Shown one piece after another: positions 49,965-60,333 of a stretch of 64,000 nucleotides of DNA (positions are counted from its first letter, which is position 1; each line of letters opens with the position of its first letter). The stretch is from Sulfurirhabdus autotrophica (GTDB taxonomy: Bacteria > Pseudomonadota > Gammaproteobacteria > Burkholderiales > SMCO01). The stretch lies in NCBI RefSeq assembly GCF_004346685.1, contig NZ_SMCO01000001.1, positions 186,001 through 250,000 on the forward strand. Direction: 5' to 3'. The position numbers were made by a program, and so were the translations under genes. The notes below the pieces were generated by a model. That model was not told the origin of the DNA. It saw only the letters and a list, made by a program, of their open reading frames with translations, and made no database searches.

Positions 49965-50330
49965 TACATTGTTAAGTAATAACTAATTAGTATTATTTGT
50001 GGGGCTTTTTGACTTGGGAAATGGATTGAATTTAGAAAGTTATTGGGCTGATGGTTATAATCACCCTTTGATTAATATGAATCAGGTTTATATGAAGTAC
50101 TCTAGCCAAAATATATGAATATTTTTTAAAGTACAGTCTGTAACATATTGTTATTAAATTATTAACTTTAAGTTTAAAAGAAAAAATTTACGCCCTCTCC
50201 CCTAGTGGGAGAGGGCTGGGGATAGGGGTACATAATACCTAACCACCTCTCCCGCATTTCCCATTACGTTTTAGAGATAACCATATGATTCCAGACAAGA
50301 ATAAAATCGGCAATAAATCGGGAGTAATAC
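49965..50330. other. 366-base region upstream of atpE, with a hairpin repeat
   Basis: AT-rich with no convincing gene. It must contain the promoter for atpEFAG because pepN precedes it. An inverted repeat CCCTCTCCC-N5-GGGAGAGGG (50193-50215) is present; a related CACCTCTCCCGC stretch follows at about 50243-50254, suggesting a dispersed repeat. GGAG at 50321-50324 is the atpE ribosome binding site. Confidence 0.6.
50193..50215. repeat. C/G-rich inverted repeat (dispersed-repeat type)
   Basis: Perfect nine-base arms CCCTCTCCC / GGGAGAGGG with loop CTAGT. Sequences with gagaggg arms followed by ctggggataggg are a common short repeat in many bacterial genomes. It is not followed by a T-tract and is not a standard terminator. 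Confidence 0.6.
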
Positions 50331-50600
50331 ATGAGTGATATGACCTTGTTTACAGTACTTTCCACGTTGGGTGCATTGCTTGCCATTGCGATTGGCGTCA
50401 TGTTTCCGGCCATTGCAATGGGGCGCGCCATCAGTCAGGCGTTAGATGCTTTGGCGCGGCAGCCCGAGGCAGAAAAAGCCATCACCCGGACCCTTTTCAT
50501 CGGGTTAGCCATGATCGAATCACTGGCAATTTACGTGCTGGTAATCGTGTTGCTAGTACTCTTCAGGAACCCGCTATTGCAATACCTGCTTCCTAAATAG
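50331..50600 (+). CDS. atpE: N-type ATPase c subunit
   Basis: An 89-residue two-helix hairpin. The first helix ends in ALARQPEAEKA, the polar loop that contacts F1; the second carries the ion-binding Glu63 in IESLAIYVLV (E63, S64, Y68). By hand alignment, the position occupied by Gln32 in Na+-binding c subunits appears as Met30, so Na+ specificity is not assured and H+ is possible. GGAG at 50321 is the ribosome binding site. First gene of the downstream half of the split operon. Confidence 0.92.
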   Translation: MSDMTLFTVLSTLGALLAIAIGVMFPAIAMGRAISQALDALARQPEAEKAITRTLFIGLAMIESLAIYVLVIVLLVLFRNPLLQYLLPK

Positions 50601-50623
50601 CCCATTAAATCAGGATGTAATCT

Positions 50624-51373
50624 GTGGAACTGGATTGGACAACATTTTTTCTGGAAATACTTAACTTCCTGGTCCTGGTATGGATCCTGAAGCATTTTTT
50701 TTATCGCCCGGTACTGGCCGCTATCAATCGACGACGATCGTACATTGAGGAAACACTGGCAAATTCAACAAAAATTCAGGAAGAAGCCTTAACCCTGAAG
50801 GCAGCAAATGAAACGGAGCGTGCAGCGTGGGATAAAGAGCGTGATGCTCTTCATATCAAGCTAACCGAGGAAATAAATGCCAAACGCGAGCATATGATGG
50901 CTGAACTGACAGAAGAAGCCGAACAGATACGTGAAAAAAATCGCGCTTTAGACGATAAACGACAACAAGAATGGCAACGCGCAACTGAAGAAAGAGCACT
51001 GACCCAGGCTACTCAATTTACCGCCACACTTCTATCACGCCTGGCTTCACCAGAACTGGAAGCCAAGCTGTACGCTTTACTGATTGAGGATTTACAAGAA
51101 TTAACACCAGCGGAAGCGTCATCACTCTTATCCACTTCCAAACTTTCAGATTTACTCATTAAAGTAGAAAGTGCCTACCCTTTGAGCCAATTACATCGCA
51201 CAGAATTAAGCGAACTTCTAACTGAGCTAATCGGCCAAACATTACCAGTTAATTTCAGCGAGAACCCCACGCTTCTCTGTGGTTTGCAAGTCAGCATAGG
51301 CCCATGGATATTGCATGCCAACCTGCGTGATGAGCTCGCTTTATTCAAGGACTCCAGGCACAGTGCTTCCTGA
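50624..51373 (+). CDS. atpF: N-type ATPase b subunit (long, b/delta type)
   Basis: 249 residues starting at GTG, longer than the roughly 156 of ordinary b. One N-terminal membrane helix (about residues 8-24) is followed by a long charged coiled-coil region (about 40-145) and a C-terminal domain that probably replaces the delta subunit. N-ATPase operons lack a separate atpH, and none is seen here, consistent with that. Its end overlaps the atpA start. Confidence 0.88.
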   Translation: MELDWTTFFLEILNFLVLVWILKHFFYRPVLAAINRRRSYIEETLANSTKIQEEALTLKAANETERAAWDKERDALHIKLTEEINAKREHMMAELTEEAEQIREKNRALDDKRQQEWQRATEERALTQATQFTATLLSRLASPELEAKLYALLIEDLQELTPAEASSLLSTSKLSDLLIKVESAYPLSQLHRTELSELLTELIGQTLPVNFSENPTLLCGLQVSIGPWILHANLRDELALFKDSRHSAS

Positions 51374-52868
51374 AAAAAAACTATCCGAAAACTCGCATTC
51401 TCCACTTGATATCCGTAAAGAGTGGCTAAAGAGCTATCAATTCCGCACACGTATTTCAGAGCAAGGCACGGTTATTTCGGTAGGTGATGGGATTGCCTGG
51501 ATAATCGGTTTACCTTCAGCCAAAATGGATGAGATCATTAATCTGGCAGATGGTAGTCAAGCATTGGTCTTTCACCTGGCGAAAGAGCGAATTGGCGCTA
51601 TATTGTTAAAGCAGACAGAACAGCTTACAGCAGGTACAACCGCCTATCTTTCAGAGAAAAAACTCAGCATAGGCGTGGGGGATGGGTTGCTGGGGCGCGT
51701 CGTTGATTCCCTCGGCACCCCGCTGGATGGTAAACCTGCGCCAGACCTTGATTGCCAGAGGGAGTTAGATACCCTCTCCCCCCCCATCATCAGCCGTGAT
51801 TTTGTCAATACACCCTTGTATACCGGATCGAAAATTGTCGATACGCTGGTACCTATTGGCAAAGGGCAGCGCCAGCTGATCATCGGCGATAATGGAACCG
51901 GCAAAAGCGCACTGGCGCTAGATACGGTAATTAACCAAAAAGATAAAAACGTACTCTGTGTCTACGTACTCATTGGGCAAAAGCGCTCTTCAGTGGTAAG
52001 CACTATTGAAACCCTTCGCCAGGCAGGGGCGCTGGAGTACGCCACAGTGGTGGTTGCCGAAGCTACTGCTATGCCGGGGCTAAAATACCTTGCCCCTTTT
52101 GCAGGTTGCGCGATAGCAGAGGCATGGATGTGGCAAGGTAAAGATACGCTTATTATCTATGACGACCTCACTACCCACGCGCGCAGTTATCGGGAACTCT
52201 CACTGTTACTGCGCAGGCCACCAGGCAGGGAAGCCTATCCGGGCGATATTTTCTATCTTCATGCGCGGCTTCTGGAGCGTTCAACCTGCCTTGCATCGCA
52301 CCACGGTGGCGGTAGCATGACAGCTTTGCCTATCGTTGAAACAGAGCAAGGGGAAATTGCAGCTTATATCCCTACTAATCTCATTTCCATCACCGATGGA
52401 CAGATTTACCTGGACACACAACTATTTGCTCAGGGTTTTTTACCGGCCATTGATGTAACCAAATCTGTTTCCCGCATTGGCGGCAAAGCACAGCATCCCA
52501 TTATCAAAAACGAAGCTGGCCGAATGAAGTTGGATTATTTGCAGTTTCTTGAGCTGGAAGTGTTTACCCGATTCGGGTCAAGACTGGAGGCAAGCATGGC
52601 CGCAAGAATAAAACGCGGACAAACCCTCAGGGAACTGCTTAAGCAAGAGCGGCTTGCCCCGCTATCAATTGAATTTCAAATGGCCTGGCTTGTTGCCCAT
52701 AACGAAGGATTATTTGATAACCTCGATCGCGCTCAAATCGTAAAACAACTTAAACGATTGCAGCAAGATGTAGAAACATCCGGGATGAAGCTCGCGGACG
52801 GCAAAGAGCAATGGCACAGCGCAGTCCATCTATGGCTGACTGAGAATACCCATGAGCAGACGGCGTAA
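51363..52868 (+). CDS. atpA: N-type ATPase alpha subunit
   Basis: Non-catalytic nucleotide-binding subunit. Walker A is [10 protein letters not shown]; the conserved GQKRSSV and [38 protein letters not shown] region follows. I prefer the GTG at 51363, close to the atpF stop and behind an AAGGA site; the frame is open to an ATG at 51315, and an ATG at 51330 is also possible. About 501 residues. Confidence 0.92.
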   Translation: MLPEKKLSENSHSPLDIRKEWLKSYQFRTRISEQGTVISVGDGIAWIIGLPSAKMDEIINLADGSQALVFHLAKERIGAILLKQTEQLTAGTTAYLSEKKLSIGVGDGLLGRVVDSLGTPLDGKPAPDLDCQRELDTLSPPIISRDFVNTPLYTGSKIVDTLVPIGKGQRQLIIGDNGTGKSALALDTVINQKDKNVLCVYVLIGQKRSSVVSTIETLRQAGALEYATVVVAEATAMPGLKYLAPFAGCAIAEAWMWQGKDTLIIYDDLTTHARSYRELSLLLRRPPGREAYPGDIFYLHARLLERSTCLASHHGGGSMTALPIVETEQGEIAAYIPTNLISITDGQIYLDTQLFAQGFLPAIDVTKSVSRIGGKAQHPIIKNEAGRMKLDYLQFLELEVFTRFGSRLEASMAARIKRGQTLRELLKQERLAPLSIEFQMAWLVAHNEGLFDNLDRAQIVKQLKRLQQDVETSGMKLADGKEQWHSAVHLWLTENTHEQTA

Positions 52869-53706
52869 CCTTCAACAGCGGGTAGAAAGCCTGGGGGAAA
52901 TTCAGAGCATTATGGGTGCCATGAAAAACCTGGCATTTATGGAAACCAGAAAACTCGCTCAATTTTTAACGTCCCAGCAACAATCAGTTGCTTCAATTGA
53001 ACTGGCCGCAAACGATTTTGTCAGTTTTTATGGCAATACCTTGCCCCAGCATAAAGCAATAAACGAAGTGTATTTAGTCATTGGATCAGAACGTGGATTC
53101 TGTGGTGACTTCAATGAAAAACTGGTTGAAGTGGTATTCTCATACCAGCCAGATATGACGATCCAACCTCCTATTGTTGCAATTGGCAACCGGCTTGAGT
53201 CCAAGCTTCGCAACCAACCTTCTTTGGTAACAATCATTGAAGGTGCCAGCGTAACGGAAGAAGTAGAGCCCATCATCACCCAAATAGCTAACCGTCTGGT
53301 AGAAATGCAAAAGGCGCTGACACAAGGCACTGTACTGGGGGTTACAGCTTTTTATCATAGCGACGAAGCAAACGGTATTAAAGTTCGGCGCCTGTTGCCA
53401 TTACCCAAAACCACACAACCTGATCTGCATTATTCTCACCCACCGCTACTCAACCTTGCACCGTTGGAGTTTTACGCAGGGCTCACAGAACACTACCTCT
53501 ATGCAGCCCTCCACGAAACCATATACAGCTCGCTCATGGTAGAAAACCGCTACCGGCTTGAACACATGGATAACGCCATTCGCCAGATGGATAAAAAACT
53601 CAGCCAACTTAAATTAAAATACAACGCCCTGCGACAGGAAGAAATCATAGAAGAAATTGAAATCATTATGCTCAGTGTAGAAACGCTGACGTCTTCAACA
53701 ACTTGA
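52852..53706 (+). CDS. atpG: N-type ATPase gamma subunit
   Basis: 284 residues. The N-terminal helix ([25 protein letters not shown]) and the C-terminal helix ([39 protein letters not shown]) form the rotor coiled coil; the central [13 protein letters not shown] segment is conserved. It overlaps atpA by 17 bases and is the last gene of the ATPase set. Confidence 0.9.
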   Translation: MSRRRNLQQRVESLGEIQSIMGAMKNLAFMETRKLAQFLTSQQQSVASIELAANDFVSFYGNTLPQHKAINEVYLVIGSERGFCGDFNEKLVEVVFSYQPDMTIQPPIVAIGNRLESKLRNQPSLVTIIEGASVTEEVEPIITQIANRLVEMQKALTQGTVLGVTAFYHSDEANGIKVRRLLPLPKTTQPDLHYSHPPLLNLAPLEFYAGLTEHYLYAALHETIYSSLMVENRYRLEHMDNAIRQMDKKLSQLKLKYNALRQEEIIEEIEIIMLSVETLTSSTT

Positions 53707-53926
53707 AACTATTTGAGAGCTCAACTCAAGATACGAGCGTAAAATTCTTCTATTTCTTCAAATTATTTCTATAGTTAAATAAATCAGGTTAAAGTCAGCC
53801 AATTCCTTGCTGCTTGGAAAATTGTGACAATCAATGTAAATTACGGGTATATATTTATGCCTTTACTGCAAGCTCCCTGACGAAAAAGTAAAGAATGCCT
53901 CAGTCTGATACACCAAGGAAAAGTTT

Positions 53927-55186
53927 TTGACACCAACTACCATTCAACTGATTGGCGCAACGTTATTTGCAGTTGCTCTCATACACACCTTCTCCACCAA
54001 GTTCTTTGAGCACTTGGCACATACGCAGCCGGCCCATGCCGGAATATGGCATTTGTTAGGTGAAGTCGAAGTGGTTTTTGGCTTCTGGGCAATGATATTA
54101 ATGGTGTTCATGTTTGCCACCATTGGCACAACAGAAGCCATACAGTATATAGACTCGCGCAATTTCACAGAACCCATGTTTGTTTTCGCCATTATGGTAA
54201 TCGCTGGCACTCGTGCAGTCCTTCAGGTAGCTATGGCTGGCGTGCGTATGGTAGCTCGGGCTATCCCATGGCCTGGCAGCATGAGTTACTATTTTACCGT
54301 TTTAGCGGTAGTGCCCTTGCTGGGGTCGTTCATTACAGAGCCTGCTGCCATGACACTGGCTGCCATGATTCTGGCGGACCGTTTTTATTCCAACGGCATC
54401 TCATCGCGCCTCATGTACGCGACTTTGGGTGTGTTGTTCGTTAATATATCCATCGGCGGTACGCTTACATCGTTTGCCGCACCACCTGTACTCATGGTTG
54501 CCAGCACATGGGGTTGGGACGTGGGCTTCATGATGACCATGTTTGGATGGAAAGCTGCCATTGCAGTGGTTATCAATGCATTAGGTGTTACTTTGCTGTT
54601 TCGCAAAGAACTGACCGGACTTTCCATGAATGCCAAAGTCAGCAATGATCCTCCGGTTCCTTTGCCTCTGGTACTGGTTCATCTTGCTTTTCTCACAGGA
54701 GTGGTTGTTTTTGCTCATCACCCCGCCATTTTTATGGGCATGTTTCTCTTCTTTTTGGGTGTTTCCAGCGCCTACCAACGTCATCAAGAGCGCCTTATTC
54801 TGCGCGAAGGGTTGCTGGTAGCCTTTTTTCTGGCGGGTTTGATTGTATTGGGTGGGCAGCAGCAATGGTGGCTACATCCTGTACTGATGAACATGAGCAG
54901 TGATGCGGTATTTTTAGGCGCAACTGTACTGACCGCTGTCACCGATAATGCGGCACTCACATACCTCGGCTCACTGGTTGATGGGTTATCAGATGGTTTT
55001 AAATATGCGCTGGTTGCTGGTGCAGTAACAGGTGGAGGCTTGACGATTATTGCTAACGCCCCTAATCCCGCAGGGATCGCCATATTGCGCAAATACTTTG
55101 AAGACGAAACAGTACATCCGATTGGGTTATTGCTCTCTGCAATACCACCTACCATTGTTGCAGCACTGGCATTCAAATTTTTGTAA
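53927..55186 (+). CDS. Putative Na+/H+ antiporter (PF07399-type)
   Basis: A 419-residue polytopic membrane protein with about 11 helices. LGSFITEPAAMTLAAMILADRFY, VNISIGGTLTSFAAPPVLMVA and NAPNPAGIAILR resemble a family annotated as Na+/H+ antiporters, related to the citrate/NhaD transporter fold. Start is TTG at 53927. It follows the N-ATPase genes by 220 bases and may be coupled to it through Na+ cycling; that link is inferred from position. Confidence 0.75.
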   Translation: MTPTTIQLIGATLFAVALIHTFSTKFFEHLAHTQPAHAGIWHLLGEVEVVFGFWAMILMVFMFATIGTTEAIQYIDSRNFTEPMFVFAIMVIAGTRAVLQVAMAGVRMVARAIPWPGSMSYYFTVLAVVPLLGSFITEPAAMTLAAMILADRFYSNGISSRLMYATLGVLFVNISIGGTLTSFAAPPVLMVASTWGWDVGFMMTMFGWKAAIAVVINALGVTLLFRKELTGLSMNAKVSNDPPVPLPLVLVHLAFLTGVVVFAHHPAIFMGMFLFFLGVSSAYQRHQERLILREGLLVAFFLAGLIVLGGQQQWWLHPVLMNMSSDAVFLGATVLTAVTDNAALTYLGSLVDGLSDGFKYALVAGAVTGGGLTIIANAPNPAGIAILRKYFEDETVHPIGLLLSAIPPTIVAALAFKFL

Positions 55187-55285
55187 TGGGTAGATAACAG
55201 CTAGCGGTTGTAAGTGCTGTTTGAATGTATGACTTATGGCTTTATGCATACAGTGAAGCTAATAGTGTAAGCTAGCTGGCGCTAA

Positions 55286-55489
55286 TTACCGGTTTGTATT
55301 CCACTTCAGGTTATAAGCCTTTCTACGGTTTTCGGCGTTAAGTAGAAAATCACGGCGTTCTTCATCTGTCGCCTGGCTCCATTGCATGATCTCATTCAGT
55401 GATCTAAAGCACCCCAGACAATCATCGTCATCATTCAGACAACAGTTACGAACACATGGGGATTCCACCCGATTTTCAAAATCATTCAT
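55286..55489 (-). CDS. DUF1289 small Cys-rich protein
   Basis: A 67-residue protein with the DUF1289 pattern: SPCVRNCCLNDDDDCLGCFRS (four conserved Cys, probably zinc or Fe-S) followed by EIMQWSQATDEERRDFL. The family is widespread, of unknown function and often paired with other housekeeping genes. It lies 23 bases after the MlaF-like ATPase gene on the same strand. Confidence 0.88.
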   Translation of the reverse strand: MNDFENRVESPCVRNCCLNDDDDCLGCFRSLNEIMQWSQATDEERRDFLLNAENRRKAYNLKWNTNR

Positions 55490-55512
55490 GATTTATCCGG
55501 AAGTTACACATT

Positions 55513-56346
55513 CTATATTGGCTTCGGCTCAATTGAGTCGGCATTCAAGTCCTCAGTATAAGGCGCAGCAGCATATTGAAAGGCCACTGGGCCATCCGGC
55601 TCAGCATGCACAAACTGATGCACAAACTGATCTTTAGAAGTGATCATATCAGCGGCATTTCCTTCCGCCACCACCACCCCTTCATGAATAAAGTAAGCAT
55701 AATCCGCAATCTTTAGTGATTCAGACACATCATAGGTTACAACAATTGAAGTCACGCCTAGCGCATCATTCAGTTGTCTAATCAGGTTAGCAATCACATT
55801 AAGCGAAATCGGGTCCAACCCGGCAAAAGGTTCATCATACATAATCAGCATCGGATCGAGCGCAATAGCACGAGCCAGAGCCACGCGGCGTTCCATTCCG
55901 CCGGAAAGTTCACTCGGCATCAAATCATGAGCCCCGCGTAAGCCAACAGCGTTAAGCTTCATCAACACCAGATCACGAATCAGACTATCAGGCAAATCAG
56001 TTTGCTCACGCATCGGAAACGCAATATTCTCAAAAACCGACATATCGCCGAACAAACCACTCACCTGAAACATCATTCCCATATCACGGCGCAACGCGTA
56101 AAGATCATCGTTATCCAGTTCATGAACAATCTTATCCTGGAATTTCACGCTGCCTTTAGCTGGACGCACTTGCCCGCCAATATGGCGCAACAAGGTAGAT
56201 TTCCCGCTGCCACTTACCCCTAAAATGGCAACCACTTTACCTTTAGGAATAGAAAGATTAAGCCCCTTAAGCACCTCACGAGGGCCATAAGCAAAATGGA
56301 GATCTCTAATCTCAACCAAATTTTCTGGTATCTCGCCCAAACTCAT
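55513..56346 (-). CDS. MlaF-like ABC transporter ATPase, without permease partner
   Basis: A 277-residue ATPase. Walker A LGVSGSGKSTLLR, the Q-loop, the signature LSGGMERRVALARA and Walker B LIMYDEPFAGLD are intact, and the long C-terminal tail (about residues 240-277) is MlaF-like. MlaF normally works with MlaE, MlaD and MlaB in phospholipid transport, but none is in this window on either side. The ATG at 56346 is preferred to the GTG one codon upstream. It may serve a permease elsewhere. Confidence 0.88.
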   Translation of the reverse strand: MSLGEIPENLVEIRDLHFAYGPREVLKGLNLSIPKGKVVAILGVSGSGKSTLLRHIGGQVRPAKGSVKFQDKIVHELDNDDLYALRRDMGMMFQVSGLFGDMSVFENIAFPMREQTDLPDSLIRDLVLMKLNAVGLRGAHDLMPSELSGGMERRVALARAIALDPMLIMYDEPFAGLDPISLNVIANLIRQLNDALGVTSIVVTYDVSESLKIADYAYFIHEGVVVAEGNAADMITSKDQFVHQFVHAEPDGPVAFQYAAAPYTEDLNADSIEPKPI

Positions 56347-56496
56347 CACCTTTGATTTTCAAATTTTAACAACCAGTCTGTACTGGGTGAACTAACCACA
56401 TGAATAAAATACAATTTCAGCTTCATTTCACAGCGTTTTCAGATATAGCCTATTGATTTATTTAAGCCTATTCAAACAAAAAAATGAACAAAAATG

Positions 56497-57762
56497 CTAA
56501 TCTGAAACGCCAAATTCATCGCAAAATGTTTGAAACTGATCCCGTGGCAATGCTGGGCTAACAAGGTAACCCTGAATTTTGTCACACCCAATTTCATTGA
56601 GCCGATCGGCTGTTTCCTGGTTTTCTACGCCTTCAGCAATGACTTCTAAATCAAAGTTGTGCCCCAGTTCAATGATGGCGCGGACAATTTTTTCATCGTC
56701 TTTATGTTGCAGCATATTTTTAATGAATGATAAATCAATCTTGATTTCATCCAGCGGCAACATGCGTAAATGAGACATTGAAGAGTATCCGGTACCAAAA
56801 TCATCCAGTGAAAGTTTCACCCCTATTTCTTTCAGACGCTTTAGCGTATCAATGGATTTTTCATAATCATCCATGACAGCACTTTCGGTAATTTCAACAA
56901 CGATCTTATCCGCGGGTACATTCCATGTTCGCAATGCTTGATCAACAAACTCAGGCAGTTCACGTTCTTGCAAATTGCTTACTGAAAAATTAATGGACAT
57001 TGTTAAATCCAGCCCGGCTGCACGATTTTCAGACCATTGCCTGAGTGCAGTATTCACAACCCAAGTTGAAAGAGATGAAATTAATCCGGATTTTTCCGCA
57101 ACAGAGACAATAATCCCTGGCGAAACATAGCCTTTTGCACCATTTGTCCAGCGCAATAATGATTCTGAGCTAACAATCCGTCCCGTTCTCAAGTCGACTT
57201 GAGGTTGGTACCACAAGCTTAATTCATTTTCCGCCAAGGCCTTGCGTAAATCCATTTCCAGCTCAAACATAAATCGATTTAACTGTTCATGAGCCGGATC
57301 AAAGATTACAAATGATTCCTTACGGACAATCGCTTCCTGAGTTGCTAACATGGATTGTTTCAGCAACTGCTCTGCTTTGCTCCCATGTTCAGGGAACAGT
57401 GCAATACCTACTCGAGATAACGGATAAACTTGGTGGCCATCAATTTCAATGGGTAATTCCAGCATACGCTGAATTTTATTTGCAGCCAAAACCGCTTGCC
57501 CTTCGCCAAAAATACCCGGCAAAATCATGCAAAACTCATCCCGCCCAAGCTTGCCAAGAATGTCTTTGTCGCGGAGCACGTCCTGCAGGCGAAATCCCAG
57601 TTTATGGGCAAACATGTCAACTGCACGATATCCCAGCAAACTATCCAGCTTGTACATGCCATCAATTTTCAAAATCAGCAGCGCAAGGCGCATATCGGAA
57701 AGTGCGTTTGACGCAATTTCAGACTCCAGGCAATCCAGCAATTGAGTGTGGTTACTAATCAT
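56497..57762 (-). CDS. GGDEF-EAL domain protein, likely c-di-GMP phosphodiesterase
   Basis: A protein of about 421 residues. The GGDEF motif is degenerate (LGRDEF), so cyclase activity is doubtful. The EAL domain has E of SSESLLRW, MSINFSVSN, VVEITESAV, DDFGTGYSS, IKIDLSFI, VIAEGVE and DKIQGY, all catalytic residues expected. The ATG at 57762 is preferred to the TTG at 57774. It lies 22 bases after the HD-GYP gene and shares its strand, so the two are probably coregulated. Confidence 0.9.
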   Translation of the reverse strand: MISNHTQLLDCLESEIASNALSDMRLALLILKIDGMYKLDSLLGYRAVDMFAHKLGFRLQDVLRDKDILGKLGRDEFCMILPGIFGEGQAVLAANKIQRMLELPIEIDGHQVYPLSRVGIALFPEHGSKAEQLLKQSMLATQEAIVRKESFVIFDPAHEQLNRFMFELEMDLRKALAENELSLWYQPQVDLRTGRIVSSESLLRWTNGAKGYVSPGIIVSVAEKSGLISSLSTWVVNTALRQWSENRAAGLDLTMSINFSVSNLQERELPEFVDQALRTWNVPADKIVVEITESAVMDDYEKSIDTLKRLKEIGVKLSLDDFGTGYSSMSHLRMLPLDEIKIDLSFIKNMLQHKDDEKIVRAIIELGHNFDLEVIAEGVENQETADRLNEIGCDKIQGYLVSPALPRDQFQTFCDEFGVSD

Positions 57763-57783
57763 GGAATTCTGCAAAAAAAATTC

Positions 57784-59100
57784 TTAGGAATAATATTCTC
57801 TGGGATCAACACCATACATGCCGTACTCCAGAGTCCGAATAATTTGATAAGGAATCTCTTCTACGGTTTTTGGCTGGTTAATTAAATCAAGCGCAGCAGG
57901 ATAACTGTAAGGTTTTTTATTGCCATCAAGGATAACCAGCACCCTGGGTAAAAGGCGACGCACACGATTCTGCGCAATCACGATAGCCACTTCACCTGAG
58001 TTTAATTCCACCAGGCTACCAACAGGGTATATACCTATGCACTGGATAAATTGCTCTACCAAGGCACCATGAAAAAACTTGTCTTTCCAATCATATAATC
58101 TTTGCAGCGCATCTGACGGAGAAATAGGCGCTGCATAAGGTCTTGAGCCGGTAATTGCCTGATAGCAATCCACAATGCCAGCCATACTGGCATACATACT
58201 GATTTCATCGCCTTCCAACCCCTCTGGGTAACCACTTCCATCTTGTCTTTCATGATGATTAGCAATGATATCCAGCACATCAGGAGAAATCTCATGAGAA
58301 GATTTAACCACCTCTAAACCATATTCCACATGGCGCTTAACCAGCGCATACTCTTCCAAACTTAAACTGCCTTTTTTGGCTAACAAACCATCCGGCAGTT
58401 TGATTTTGCCAACATCCAGCAGTAACCCACCCATTCCCAAAAAACAAAGTTGAGGTTTAGGCAATCCCAGACTTCGTCCAAAAGCAATCATGTAAATCGA
58501 GACATCGATTGCATGACCATAAGAATAAGTGTCTTTTTCTCGCAGTTTAGTCAGTAAAAGCATTGCGTCCGGATTGCGAGAAATACTATCTACCATGCTT
58601 GTGATGTTTTCTTTGACCTTCTCAGCATCCAATGCCCGGCCATTATGGACATCCTGGATTATGCTTCGGACAAACTCACTGGACCTGAAATGAATTTCCT
58701 TTGCAACAACCAACTCTTCTTCAACAGCGGCCTTATCTTCGTAAACAACCGTATCAAATTGCCAAATATCACTGACAGCTGTCTTGCTATTAGTTGCCTC
58801 AGCCTTCTTTACAGGCACTTTTGCATCCACATGAGGTGGCTGAGAACGAGTGCTGTTTTGCGTTACATATTGAATGGATGATGAAGCATTAACAGCCCCT
58901 TGCCTGGGAACAGGGGTAAAATCTGCGCCAATGATCGGGTCAATAAAAACAAATTCACATAGACGTTTAAGCTGCTCAATATCTTCTTCTGATTCGATTT
59001 GAATGCCCTCTAATAAAAAAGGCGAATCAAGCCAAGGGCGGTCAAGCTCACACACATACATGCCTGGAGCCAAATCAGAAACGAACACTTTCTTTTTCAA
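57784..59100 (-). CDS. HD-GYP domain protein with altered HD motif (DUF3391 N terminus)
   Basis: A 438-residue protein starting at TTG behind AGGAAGG. The N-terminal region (about 1-60) fits DUF3391. The HD-GYP domain has H196 (SYGHAIDV), then L-L-L-D-V-G-K-I-K-L-P-D where the HD-motif His is Leu228 (D229 kept), and N-H-H-E-R-Q-D-G-S-G-Y-P (282-292). Loss of the His probably weakens metal binding, so the domain could be a non-catalytic c-di-GMP receptor. This is a sequence-level inference. Confidence 0.9.
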   Translation of the reverse strand: MKKKVFVSDLAPGMYVCELDRPWLDSPFLLEGIQIESEEDIEQLKRLCEFVFIDPIIGADFTPVPRQGAVNASSSIQYVTQNSTRSQPPHVDAKVPVKKAEATNSKTAVSDIWQFDTVVYEDKAAVEEELVVAKEIHFRSSEFVRSIIQDVHNGRALDAEKVKENITSMVDSISRNPDAMLLLTKLREKDTYSYGHAIDVSIYMIAFGRSLGLPKPQLCFLGMGGLLLDVGKIKLPDGLLAKKGSLSLEEYALVKRHVEYGLEVVKSSHEISPDVLDIIANHHERQDGSGYPEGLEGDEISMYASMAGIVDCYQAITGSRPYAAPISPSDALQRLYDWKDKFFHGALVEQFIQCIGIYPVGSLVELNSGEVAIVIAQNRVRRLLPRVLVILDGNKKPYSYPAALDLINQPKTVEEIPYQIIRTLEYGMYGVDPREYYS

Positions 59101-59361
59101 TATACCTTCCTAAAATAGAATTGTTCCATACATTGGATAATTTAAGAAACTGTCCAAATAAAGAGTATACCCAAAGGGTTCATTCAGGAGTAGCAGATAA
59201 GAACCACAATCAAGACCCAGTTTAAAATCCACCCGCCTCGGCTTTCGGCCGAAAGGAAAATATAAAAATGATTTTAATAGAAAAAAGGCGCATTTTTAAT
59301 AACAAACAATCTGTATTGTTACACGCAAATATATGAAACTATGGGGTTTTATTAAATAACC
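59101..59361. other. Region between HD-GYP gene and integron integrase
   Basis: About 260 bases with no gene. A perfect 14-base palindrome CTTTCGGCCGAAAG lies at 59242-59255, followed on its right by A-rich sequence; on the minus strand the T-rich side precedes it, so it could not act as a terminator for the integrase gene. Otherwise nothing recognised. Confidence 0.45.
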
Positions 59362-60333
59362 TCACATATCCAGCGGACTGGTCACGCCACGTCCCCCCTT
59401 GTTTAACACGTGGGTATAGATCATAGTGGTCTGCACATCCTTGTGTCCAAGCAGTTCCTGAACAGTTCGAATATCGTAACCCGACTGCAAAAGATGCGTT
59501 GCAAAGCTATGGCGCAGAGTATGGGGTGTAGCCGGCTTTACAATACCTGCCTTCTGCGTGGCAATCTTCATACTGCGCTGAACCCCTTTTTCATCGATGT
59601 GATGCCGGCGTTTCAATCCAGAGCGAGGGTCTACTGAAATCTTGATGGAAGGAAACACATATTGCCACCCCCATTCCTTTGCTGCATGAGGGTATTTTTT
59701 GGCAAGCGCATATGGCAGGTAAACCTCACCATAGCCCTCAGCCAAATCTTCTTCATGCAAGCTGCGAACCTTGAGCAAATGTACTTTTAGCGGTTCAGCC
59801 AAAGATTCAGGCAACATCGTGATTCGGTCTTTAAACCCTTTGCCTTCACGAACAATGATTTCACGTCGATCAAGATCAAGATCTTTCACCCTTAACCGAA
59901 CACACTCCATTAATCGCATACCGCTGCCGTAAAGTAATTTACCTAATAAGCCATAAGTTCGAGGCATGTGAGCTAAAATAGCTTTGGTCTCAATAGGTGA
60001 TAACACAACAGGCAATCTGCTTGGTGTTTTAGCACTTTCGATACTGTCCAGCCAGGGAAGCTCTATATCCAGAACTTCTCTATATAGAAAAAGAATAGCG
60101 CTCTTAGCCTGATTTTGTGTTGAGGCTGCAACTTTACCGTTTACAGCCAGGTAAGTTAGAAATGCTTCAATCTCATTTTTACCCATATCTTTTGGATGGC
60201 GCTTTTTGTGAAACAGGATAAAACGCCTCACCCAATCGGCATAAGTATCTTCAGTTCTTATACTATAGTGCTTAAGCCGTATTTTATTCCTAAGCTGGTC
60301 AATAAGCTTTGGCTGAACAACAAGATGGTCCAT
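59362..60333 (-). CDS. intI: Integron integrase (tyrosine recombinase)
   Basis: A 323-residue tyrosine recombinase. The catalytic Arg is in [20 protein letters not shown], followed by [39 protein letters not shown] with His-x-x-Arg, the second His and the nucleophile Tyr. The integron-specific extra domain ([19 protein letters not shown]) is present between the two, which separates IntI from XerCD. It is transcribed away from the cassettes, with the attI site 240 bases upstream of its ATG. The end is close to (but not overlapping) the neighbouring gene, and no frameshift is seen, so it looks functional. Confidence 0.93.
   Translation of the reverse strand: MDHLVVQPKLIDQLRNKIRLKHYSIRTEDTYADWVRRFILFHKKRHPKDMGKNEIEAFLTYLAVNGKVAASTQNQAKSAILFLYREVLDIELPWLDSIESAKTPSRLPVVLSPIETKAILAHMPRTYGLLGKLLYGSGMRLMECVRLRVKDLDLDRREIIVREGKGFKDRITMLPESLAEPLKVHLLKVRSLHEEDLAEGYGEVYLPYALAKKYPHAAKEWGWQYVFPSIKISVDPRSGLKRRHHIDEKGVQRSMKIATQKAGIVKPATPHTLRHSFATHLLQSGYDIRTVQELLGHKDVQTTMIYTHVLNKGGRGVTSPLDM

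Noticed and set aside
59242-59255. Palindrome as terminator of intI
   Set aside because: No T-tract on the correct side for either flanking minus-strand gene.
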